DNA of 64,000 bases from Bathynomus jamesi (taxonomy: Eukaryota; Arthropoda; Malacostraca; Isopoda; Cirolanidae): positions 829,001-893,000 of the forward strand of contig JAJOZX010000924.1 of assembly GCA_023014485.1 (NCBI GenBank). The letters run 5' to 3'. The position numbers and the translations under genes are program-made. Positions 56,020 through 64,000 of the stretch are shown here, piece after piece (within the stretch, counting starts at the first letter, position 1; each line of letters begins with the position of its first letter). The notes below the pieces were generated by a model that made no database searches, was not told where the DNA came from, and worked only from the letters and a program-made list of their open reading frames with translations.

Positions 56020-58791
56020 GTGCTAGGGGGCGGTCAGAATAGGGAAGGCTCCCTCCGTGCAATGCTTTTTAATGCTAGGTCAATTAGGAACAAGTTTTGC
56101 GAGCTACGGGCGCTCTTAGCATCAGAATACCAGGATATCGTTGCTATCACCGAGTCCTGGATTCATACTGATCGTAGGGACTACGTTGGGGAGTTCGAAA
56201 TTCCCGGGTATAGAATGTTTCGCAAAGACCGCACCCGTGGGGAGGGGGTGGGGTACTAATATACGTCAGGGACACGTTGAGTCCGGTTGACTGCCAGTTC
56301 CGATCGGAACGGGAGCTGCTTGGTGTCGATCTGAACGTGGGGGGACGAACTATAGGTTAATCTTGGTGTACAGACCTCCGCATCTCCTCCTCGAGGAGGA
56401 TACAGCCCTGTACACCGAACTCAGTAGCCTGCTAGGTGATAGGGTGTGTGTAGTTTTAGGAGACTTCAACTGTCGCGGCATAAAGTGGGAAGACAGGACT
56501 GCTGATGCTGAAGGGAGGAGGCTAGTTGTCTTTGCTGATGAGAACTTCCTCACTCAGTGGGTCAACGAGCCTACACGAGGCGAAAGCGTTCTAGACTTAG
56601 TATTCACGACCGAAGACAACCTCGTCACTGGCCTCACCGTTGACGAATCGTTGGGCGGGAGTGATCACGGTCTGATTAGGTTCCGTGTGCGCGTCCCTCG
56701 GGTGAAGCGTAGTAACTCGAGAGGCAGTAAGCTCGATCTCCGGCGGGCGGACTTTGTTAGCCTCAGGGATAGCGTAGGTGAGATGGGGTTAGAGGTCGGG
56801 CGATGTTGAGCGGTGTGGAGTGCATTCCGGGACGAGTTTATGGTGCTGCAGTCTGCTGCCATACCCTCAAAACCGGTCACACCTGCTTCAACGCAGCCTA
56901 AGTGGTTCAATCGTGACATCGCTTTGGCTATCCGAAATAGGAAAGTAGCGTATAGGAGGGCGAAGGCCAATCGTTCCCACGAGAACACTGAAGCGTATGT
57001 CCGCCTGTGTAGGGAAGTGAAGGCGAAGGTTAGGCTAGCGAAACGTAACGAAGAACTACGGGTGGCAAGCCTCTGCAAGGGGAACCCTAAGGAGTTCTTC
57101 AGTTATGTTAATAGTAGAAAGCCCATTAGAAGCATGATAGGTCCTTAAAGGACGAAGCGGCGTTCTGCGGACCTCCGACGCGGACATCGCTAATGTGCTT
57201 AATGAGTACTTTGCGGGAGTGTTCACCAGGGAGGATACCCGCGTCATCCCCGAGCCAGGCGTGAGGCACGAAGGTGCTGGCCTGGATAGTGTTAGATGTA
57301 CCGCGACAGTCGTTGCCGATAGAATAGACAAACTGAGCGCGTTTAAGGCTCCTGGGCCAGACCAGTTTCTCCCCAGTGTTGCGAGAAGTGCGCGACCAGG
57401 TGGCTCCCCACCTGGCTACAGTCTTCAACAAATCGTTGGAGATGGGCCAGGTGCCTGGTGACTGGAGGGAAGCCAACGTGACCCCTATCTTTAAGAAAGG
57501 GGATCACGAAAGTCCAGGGAACTATCGTCCCATTAGTCTCACTTCAGTTGTAGGTAAATTATTAGAAGGGATAATAGCTGATAGGATCGTTGACCATTTG
57601 GATTCCTACAAGCTGCTTGGGGACTCCCAACATGGGTTTAGACGGCATAGGTCGTGTCTCACCAACTTGCTCGAGTTTTTCCACGTCATGTTGAGTGAGT
57701 ACGATAAGAGTAGGGCGATTGATATACTTTATCTCGACTTTCAGAAAGCCTTTGATAAGGTACCTCACCGCCGGCTAATGGCGAAAGTGCGCGCGCTGGG
57801 TATCGGTGGGGAAATAGGTAGGTGGATTGAAAACTGGCTGAGGAATAGGCGGCAGAGGGTGTAATTAAAGGGGCTAGTTCGGGTTGGGCCTCGGTCACTA
57901 GTGGGGTTCCTCAGGGTTCCGTTTTGGGGCCACTGTTGTTTATCATTTACATAAATGATATCGACGGTGGCATCGTCAGTCGGATCGCCAAATTCGCTGA
58001 TGACACCAAGCTTGGGGCCAATGTTGGGACGCCCGAAGCGATCGAGGAACTGCGTGCGGACCTAGGTAGGATAGGAGAGTGGTCCGAAAAATGGCAAATG
58101 CCGTTTAACTTGGGTAAATGCAAAGTGATGCACATTGGCTACGCCAATCCCAAGTCGGACTACTCGATGTTGGGTAGTAATATCGAGGTGACTGATTTAG
58201 AAAAGGACTTGGGTGTGCTAATTAGCAGCGACCTTAAGTTTACGAAACAGTGTGTAGAGGTGGAAAAGAAAGCCCAGAAACTATTGGGTTATATCAGGAG
58301 GCAATTTCAGTTTCGGAACAAGGAGATTGTGCTCTCACTGTATAATTTCCTTGTTCGGCCGCACCTGGAGTATGCTGTGCAGTTCTGGTCGCCCACCCTC
58401 AGGAAAGATATTGAGAGGCTGGAGCGAGTGCAGGCGAGGGCCACAAAGTTAATCCCTTCCGTTAGGCATAATGGGTTACAATCGACAGTTACGCGCCCTG
58501 AACTTGTTTTCGCTTGAAACTCGGAGGCTGCGCGGTCAACTGATCGAGGTTTTCAAGCTCTTACGCGGGTTCAACGATGTCGATTTTAGAAGTATGTTTA
58601 GTTTAAATGATAACCCAACTCGTAACAACGGTTGGAAGTTGGATTTGAAAAGGTTTAGGACTAGTGTGTGTGGGAATTACTTTACGTATAAGATCTGTGA
58701 CACATGGAACAGGTTACCTTCGGAAGTTGTGAACAGTTCCTCTGTGGATCAGTTCAAGAAAAGGTTAGACCAAATCTTGCACACTATTTGA
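56020..58791 (+). pseudogene. CR1-like ORF2: endonuclease, RT and C-terminal domain
   Basis: Endonuclease: LFNARSIRNKFCEL, ITESWIH, VVLGDFNCRGIKW and GGSDHGLIRF (56062-56690). RT: NVTPIFKKGDHESPGNYRPI, LYLDFQKAFDKVPH, SGVPQGSVLGPLLFIIYIND and the catalytic KFADDTKLG (57470-58010). C-terminal: LGVLISSDLKFTKQC, HLEYAVQFWSP and LRGQLIEVFKLLRGF, with the stop at 58791. Frameshifts are visible near 56255, 56360, 56808, 57148, 57400, 57863 and 58490. The order is that of APE-type LINE ORF2, closest by motif to CR1. Not functional in this copy. Confidence 0.85.
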
Positions 58792-59001
58792 GTATGTAGC
58801 TATTTATATATTCTCCACTTTCCTGTAAAATTTCCTTGGCTACTTTTCCAAGGTCAAGGTATTTTGTTCAACCTTTTTCCGTACCTGCCACTGGCAGGGA
58901 GGGAGCGGAGGGTGGGGAGAGAGCCTTCTACTTTTCTATCCAGTTTTCTACTACTGCTAGGATAGTTGAAAGAAAAATAAACTTTTAATAACAGGAACAG
59001 A

Positions 59002-59148
59002 TCCTCGGTGGATCAGTTCAAGAAAAGGTTAGACCAAATCTTGCACACTATTTGAGTGTGTAGAAAATTTTCCCTGGCACCCGTTGCCATTGGTACCTCC
59101 TCGGTATGGGCCGCAAGGCCTTTTGAGGTACTTCTTTTCCTTGTAACA

Positions 59149-59200
<52 letters not shown>
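59002..59200 (+). repeat. Second LINE 3' end of the same family
   Basis: 59002-59062 repeats the last codons and stop of ORF2 (58739-58799), including TGGATCAGTTCAAGAAAAGG. A different 3' UTR follows, ending in CT and TA repeats (59149-59200). It is a severely 5'-truncated relative inserted at, or joined to, the end of the first LINE. Confidence 0.75.
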
Positions 59201-59201
<1 letters not shown>

Positions 59202-59279
59202 AATTTGAGAATCTGGGAGTGGCAGCTTGAAAACGTTTTGAGTGTTCTTTAATCCGGTCATCAAAATCTGGCAACCCTA

Positions 59280-59930
59280 ATCCTATGCCACGGTATAGTA
59301 GGCCATTCCCAAGGATGAAGCGGACTTTTCCTTGGGAGATCTCTGTTCTCAAGGCAGCTTTGACATGAACGAACCAATGATTCGAGTTCTCCATCTAAAC
59401 CAGGCCACCAGAAATAAGCTCTCGCCAGCTCTTTCATTTTTGTTGCGCCCATGTGTTCAGCGTGAAGTTCCTTCACTAAATTCGACCTGCCTTCATTTGG
59501 AATAATCACTCTGTGGCCCCATAAGAGACAGCCATTTTGAATAGAGAGGCCAGACTGACGCTGATAAAAAGGCTGTAATTCACTCTCAACCTTAGTAGGC
59601 CAACCAACTGAGCAGAAATGGATGACCCTAGACAGAATAGGGTCTGATTTTGTCCACTGCTCTATTTGTACCGCAGATACTGGAGTGGATTCCAAAAACT
59701 CCACCAAGTGAACCCATTCTGTAGGTATAGGTACACAATCATTTGGATTTTCTAAGGGCAACCTACTTAGTGCATCAGCCGTACCTAGAAGTTTACCTGA
59801 CCGATGTACTAAGTCAAATTTATAGGCTTGTAGAATCAGTGCCCATCGTTGAATCCTACCTGAGGCCATAACTGGAATATTTTTATTAGGTGAAAATAAA
59901 CCTAAAAGAGGCTTATGGTCAGTAATTAGT
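59280..59930 (-). pseudogene. Gypsy RNase H end and integrase zinc-binding domain
   Basis: The minus strand reads FKLITDHKPLLGLF, then IQRWALILQAYKFDLVHR and TADALSRLP (end of RNase H and connection). The integrase HHCC region follows: HAEHMGATKMKELARAYFW ... CQSC (about 59395-59470). It stops in the MITE edge right after PWHRI. A 1-bp insertion in an A run near 59955 shifts it relative to the preceding RT/RNase H segment. Confidence 0.85.
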
Positions 59931-59936
59931 TTAAAT

Positions 59937-60743
59937 TCATGACCCCATAGATAGAAATGAAATTTTTTTTACTGCAAATGCTAAGGCTAATGCTTCACGT
60001 TCCACTTGTGCATATCGTCTTTCCGTCTCGGTTAGTGTTCTAGAAGCAAAACAGATAGGCTTATCTACACCATCAATGTGGTGAGATAACACTGCCCCAA
60101 TTCCATAAGAACTGCTGACTGCTGAAACTACGAGAGGAAGTTTAGGATCATAATGCACTAGGAGAGTGGACTTTAGTAGTACGTCCTTGGACGCCTCAAA
60201 TGCTTCCTTTTGAGTTTTCTCCCATCTCCACTGTTCCCCTGATCGTAATAGCTTATTTAGGGGTTCAAGGAAAGTTGATGCATTAGGCAAAAATTTCCTA
60301 TAAAAGTTTAGGAGACCTAAATAAGCTTGTAACTGTGTGATGTTTTGTGGAGGTGGTGCCTTTTCTATTGCTTCTAGTTTATCCACCGTTGGATGAATCC
60401 CTGAGGCATCTATGCGGAAACCTAAATATGAAACCTCATGAGTGACCCATGAACACTTTTCTCTCTTTAGCTTAAGTCCGGCATCCCGGAGTCTTTTTAG
60501 AACCGTGGTTAATCTAGTTAGGTGTTCTTTTTTAGAAGAACCTGAAATGAGGACATCATCTAGAAAGCAAAGTACCCCTGGAATGTGACCTAGAACTTGG
60601 TCCATTGTCCTCTGAAAAATACCCGGAGCCGATGCTATTCCATAGCATAGCCTATTGTACTTATATAGGCCTCGGTGCGTATTTATGATAGTTAATTCTT
60701 TAGAGTTTTCATCTAAACTTAGTTGAGCATAGGCTTGGGACAT
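59937..60743 (-). pseudogene. Gypsy reverse transcriptase and RNase H
   Basis: 268 open codons on the minus strand: MSQAYAQLSLDENSKEL, YKYNRLCYGIASAPGIFQR, the catalytic CFLDDVLISG (Y/F-x-DD box), LGFRIDASGIHPTVDK and LQAYLGLLNFYRKFLPN. RNase H-like positions follow with SSYGIGAVLSH and ERRYAQVEREALAL. The frame is continuous with gag-protease upstream if one base is supplied near 60765. Confidence 0.9.
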
Positions 60744-62371
60744 ATCGAGTTTTGTGAAATATTTACCCCAGCAAGAGAGCTAAATAATTCATCAGGCTTG
60801 GGTATAGGATAGCAATCTAGAAGGACGGCTCTATTTGCTGTTAAACGGTAATCCCCACATAACCGCACGGACTTGTCCGGTTTTAGTACAGGAACTACTG
60901 GGGCAGCCCACTTAGCGTGTGTGACTGGTTCAATAATTTTATCTTTTAGCAGCCTGTCAATTTCTAAATCTACCTTCTCCCGCAGTGCATGCGCAATTGA
61001 ACGAGCCTTACAAAATTTCGGAGTTACATTAGGATCTACTTCTATGCAGACCTGATGGCCCTTTAGGTTGCCTACTTCAGGCCCAAAAATAGAAGAAAAC
61101 TCCCTTAACAATGAGTCTATGTCAGATGGATATGAGAGTGTATGCACATCTGCCTGACCCCTTGGCAAGATTTTGTCAATTGGCATTTTCAAAGCATCAA
61201 TCCAATCACGGCCTAGTAGAGTAGGCCCTTGCTCATCCACCACTAAAAGGGTTAAGGGATGAGACAAAGTTTTCTGGTTGAGTGTAACTGTGACGTATGC
61301 TTCTCCACAAATAGGTATTTGTATGTCCCCATACTTCTTCAAAATAGTTTTAGATGCATGTAGTTTAGGTGTGTTTTTGAAAATCTTAACAAAAACTGCC
61401 TTGGACATGACCGTCCGGGCAGCATCCGTATCCAATTCTAGAGGAACTGTAATTCCATTTAGGCCTACCTCTACAATATATGGGCCTGTATTTTTCCCAC
61501 TTTGCTGCTCATAAAATAGGTACTCCACTCCAATGTTCGAAGTATTTCCCCTTTGAGGATTTACACTAGAGATGTTAAAATTAGAATTTTCACCCTTCGT
61601 TTTCTTTGAAAAACACACTTTAGCTATGTGGCCTATTTTACTACAGTTTCGGCAAACTGCTTCTTTAAAAGGGCAATCCTTCTTCCAATGGTGTTTTCCA
61701 CACCCTGTATATGGCTTGGAAGGCTTAGTAGAATTAGTAGGCTTAGTCGTATTAGCCTCATACCTTTTATTTGCCTGTCTAGTAGGCTCATTAGGTCTGC
61801 CAGGCCTAGAAGATTTAAAGCTATTTACGTGGTGGGCTTTACTACTATGATTTCCAAAAGCTCTAACATCTTTAGCAGCTGCTTCTCTAGCCGTAGCTAT
61901 TTCTACAGCCTGACTAAAAGTTAGGTCCTGTATGGCTAATAGGGCTCTCTGGGTAGACTCCTCTTTGAGACCCATTACAAACCTATCTCTTAGCATTTCA
62001 TCTAATTTGTCCCCAAATTTACACGTACGGCTATGGCTTTTTATTCCTGCAACAAACTCTGCAATGCTTTCATTTCCCGTCTGATGCCTTGAATAAAATT
62101 TGAAACGTTCATAGATGAGAACCACTCGGGGTTTGTAGTGATCGGTTAGGGCCTGTACCAATTCATTATAGGTGCAGGTTTCCGGTGCTTTAGGAGAAAC
62201 TAGGTCCATAACTAAACCAAACGTTTTAGGGCCTATTATAGTTAAAAAGGTAGGTACTTTCTTAGCATCCGGAATGGAATTTGCCTCGAAAAACAACCTC
62301 ACCCTAGTGGCGTAAGCTTCGAAGTCCTCCCCATTGTCTTCGTAGGGGCTTATATGGCCAATCACCGACAT
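60719..62371 (-). pseudogene. Gypsy gag, protease and start of reverse transcriptase
   Basis: 550 open codons starting MSVIGHISPYEDN at 62371. A capsid-like region (residues 1-175, with FLTIIGPKTFGL and YERFKFYSRHQ) is followed by a basic linker. A degraded first zinc knuckle (GCGKHHWKKDC) precedes an intact second one, CRNCSKIGHIAKVC (240-253). Protease: LELDTDAART (D314), where DTGA is usual, so the active site is altered. The RT begins about residue 430 (EIDRLLKDKIIEPV, RLCGDYRLTANRAV) and leaves frame near 60765. Gag and pol are in one frame, as in several Gypsy clades. Confidence 0.9.
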
Positions 62372-62477
62372 GCTAGAGCAAAACCGAATTAGGCCAAATC
62401 ACGTGAAGTAGGTTAGGTTAGGTTTAAATTTGGTCTAGTTACTCCCCAGCTAGGGCTGAATAGTGAATTTTATTAGA

Positions 62478-62656
62478 GTTAGGGCTGAGTAGTAATTAGT
62501 TTTAGAGTTAGGACTGAGCAGTAATTAGTTTTAGAGTTAGGGCTGAGCAGTAATTAGTTTTAGAGTTCGGGCTGAGTAGTAATTAGTTTTAGAGTTAGGG
62601 CTGAGTAGTAATTAGTTTTAGAGTTAGGGCTGAGTAGTAATTAGTTTTAGAGTTAG
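62478..62656. repeat. 29-bp tandem array in the Gypsy leader
   Basis: About six units of 29 bp, each close to GTTAGGGCTGAGTAGTAATT followed by AGTTTTAGA. They differ by single bases (GGGCTGAGCAG, GGACTGAGCAG, GTTCGGG). They lie between the primer site and gag. Confidence 0.9.
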
Positions 62657-62828
62657 GCCATCGGGACCTACGCTATAGTACGGTAGCTTACCTACACAAA
62701 CAAACAAAATCGGACGACCCACTAAGCTACATCCAATTTTCCAAACAACCACTTGAACCCAATAAGCCAAATTAAACCAATGGGCCAAATTTAACCCAAT
62801 GAACAAAATTTAACCAAATGAGCCGTAT

Positions 62829-62844
62829 CCCATCCTCGTCGCCA
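62829..62844 (-). promoter_or_regulatory. Gypsy primer-binding site, tRNA-Ser type
   Basis: Two bases inside the 5' LTR, the minus strand reads TGGCGACGAGGATGGG. It starts with TGG, the complement of the tRNA CCA end. By memory it matches the 3' end of tRNA-Ser(GCT) (TGGCGACGAGGGTGGG) at 15 of 16 bases. Confidence 0.7.
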
Positions 62845-62846
62845 AA

Positions 62847-63270
62847 TGTGATAGCGTGGGGTAGACACCCCAGTTAGGTTACTTAGGTTCTAGCAAACAA
62901 TCAAAAGCACTTACCGGTGCGTTGAATTAGGTATTCTTTGAAGCCTACCGTTTTATTCCTGTGTCCCACAAACAGCCTACCGAACTCTCTCTTACATTAC
63001 CAATTTAGAAGCTATAGACATTACCCCTAATTATACTTAAGTATGAACAACTTTTTACCCGATTTGTCACCTTAGAAACATCACCTAATTATACTCAGCA
63101 CCCATGATTAGGTCAGATACGAAAAAACATCTTTAGGCTAGCCCTACACAATACGAACATCCCCGTTGGTTCGTTTATGCCTTGCTCTTGCCATTCAGCT
63201 TAGATTTAGTGATATTTCTCCTTTAGTGACTTTTAGACTATATACATATATATACACACACGTCACCTCA
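62847..63270 (-). repeat. Gypsy 5' LTR
   Basis: 424 bp, TGTGATAGCG...CGTCACCTCA, the partner of 52297-52722. As the 5' LTR of the minus-strand element it should carry the promoter. I see no strong TATA box beyond TATATA runs. Confidence 0.95.
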
Positions 63271-63275
63271 TATAT

Positions 63276-64000
63276 ATATATAACTTAGTTGCTTAACCGC
63301 CGATTTGTACCTAGAGTGGTACATATCTCGGTGAGAGAGAGGGCGGGTAATGTCGCTGGGGTGGGGGTATTAGACTGAGGGAACGAGAAGGTTCAGTTAT
63401 TGAATATGTGGGAGGGGAAGTATGAATTTAGATGTGGTGTAGTAGTACGGACGTAGGGGATGCAAGACAAGTACGGGAAACATCTGTGGCGGAGGCCAGA
63501 CAGATTCGGGCATTCGACCAGGAGGTGGACGACGGTGATGGGAGTATGGCAGGTGGGACAGAGCAGGGCTGGCAATTTAGCCATAAGGTGACCGTGTGTG
63601 CTTCGTGTGTGCTCAAGGCGGAGACAGGCTAGAACCATCTCTTTATGGCGGGACCTATAGAACAAGGAAGTTTTGAGGCCAAGTTGAGGTTTTATCCGCT
63701 GGAATTTGTTGTGTGCAGCCTGGTCCCACTCCCGCTGCCTCCGTGAAAGGGAGGTGCCAGGCGGAGACTGGCAATGAGCAAGCGGATTTTGCCTTACGGT
63801 CCGCCTCCTCATTACCCCGGATACCGACATGTGCCGGGACCCAACAGAAGGTGACCGTCTTGTGTTGGGATACCGTTAAGGAGTGGAAGGTTTGTTGGAT
63901 GGTGCGGACAAGTGGGTGAGGGGGGTTAAATTTTTTAAGGGAGAGCAGTGCGCTTTGTGAATCTGAGTAGATGACATAGGAGTTATTATTGTTGTTGTTT
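63276..64000 (-). pseudogene. LINE 3' part with RNase H domain, runs off the window
   Basis: On the minus strand, from the window edge: VIYSDSQSALLSL (RNase H, acid in SDS), VTFCWVPAHVGIRGNEEADR (RNase H signature HVGIxGNExAD) and FYRSRHKEMVLACLRLEHT. The C-terminal CPTCHTPITVVHLLVECPN, the cysteine/histidine motif after RNase H, ends at 63393. A frame change lies near 63830. The clade is likely R1, I or Jockey, all of which can carry such ends. The 5' part lies beyond 64000. Confidence 0.85.

Larger units (their letters stand above)
53990..58995 (+). mobile_element. CR1-like LINE, nearly full length
   Basis: A G/C-rich 5' UTR (from about 53990 after an A31 run at 53960-53990, to 54728) precedes ORF1 (54729-55970) and ORF2 (about 56020-58791). 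A 3' UTR follows to AATAAACTTTTAATAACAGG near 58995. Base composition is clearly richer in G/C than the neighbouring DNA. ORF1 is intact and ORF2 has several frameshifts. Confidence 0.85.
53598..59279. mobile_element. hAT-type MITE in Gypsy integrase, carrying a CR1-like LINE
   Basis: Perfect 13-bp inverted ends TAGGGTTGCCAGA. Flanks CATAGGAT and GAGAGGAT (minus strand) match at 6 of 8, a degraded duplication. Integrase reading resumes across it as PWHRI then HVDYAG. Only about 0.4 kb is MITE sequence; the rest is the LINE at about 54000-59200. Confidence 0.65.
52297..63270 (-). mobile_element. Gypsy LTR retrotransposon, split by nested elements
   Basis: Two LTRs of about 425 bp, flanked by TATAT on both sides (little information in a TA tract). 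Order on the minus strand: LTR, primer site, 29-bp repeat array, gag, protease, RT, RNase H, integrase, polypurine tract, LTR. No env-like frame is seen. The integrase is split at 53595-59279 by a hAT-like MITE holding a CR1-like LINE. The near-identical LTRs suggest a recent insertion. Confidence 0.95.

Noticed and set aside
62478..62656. 29-bp repeats as a CRISPR-like array
   Set aside because: The units are directly tandem without spacers and lie in a retrotransposon leader in a eukaryotic genome.
52292..63275. TATAT as a 5-bp target duplication of the Gypsy
   Set aside because: Both flanks are long TA tracts, so the match carries almost no information.

Overview
The window is eukaryotic, intergenic DNA that is almost entirely transposable elements. 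The family mix (piggyBac, hAT, mariner, Tigger/jerky-like, a CR1-like LINE with an esterase-type ORF1, Gypsy), the many (TA)n and (GT)n tracts, and short TTAGG/CCTAA-rich runs suggest an arthropod, perhaps a crustacean. That is inference; no host gene or marker fixes the species. I found no confident ordinary host gene. Nearly every coding region is a transposase or reverse transcriptase, mostly broken. The exception is a hAT transposase of 895 codons at 37825-40512, which is open from end to end.

Bases 1-14500 hold small hairpins, a tRNA-like sequence and three lineages of one unusual DNA transposon group: A1 at 1626-4987, B at 5180-8657 and C at 11351-14426. A second A copy (A2) lies at 22650-25985 in the opposite orientation. 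All start TAG and end CTA (mostly TAGG...CCTA). A and C are flanked by 9-bp target duplications (exact for A2 and C, 8 of 9 for A1). Their transposases share DGK, [DS]T-x-x-N-[ST]G, CxxH and HxxRW-type motifs. I cannot place them in a named superfamily, and they are my best candidate for something undescribed. C sits in the coding part of a jerky-like transposase gene, and A2 sits inside the reading frame of a second unclassified transposase-like gene (about 21160-27200).

Bases 15887-20114 are one Tigger element inserted into another. Bases 20446-36390 hold LINE fragments, a small BED-finger hAT and several long inverted-repeat (foldback) elements, some built on the same CCTAACC-rich unit. 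Bases 36395-43572 are a three-level nest: a mariner in a hAT in a piggyBac, each with an exact target-site duplication. Two copies of a tRNA-derived SINE follow.

Bases 46501-52274 hold an isolated exon next to a non-autonomous hAT, then a mariner broken by a foldback MITE, a LINE reverse transcriptase and another hAT MITE. Bases 52297-63270 are a Gypsy retrotransposon on the minus strand with two nearly identical LTRs, a putative tRNA-Ser primer site and a polypurine tract. Its integrase is split by a hAT-like MITE that carries a CR1-like LINE (ORF1 54729-55970, ORF2 about 56020-58791). The window ends inside another LINE (minus strand, RNase H region).

The layout reads as successive waves of insertion. 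Target-site duplications allow a relative order: the host element is older than its insert. The Gypsy with about 99% similar LTRs and the intact hAT look youngest.
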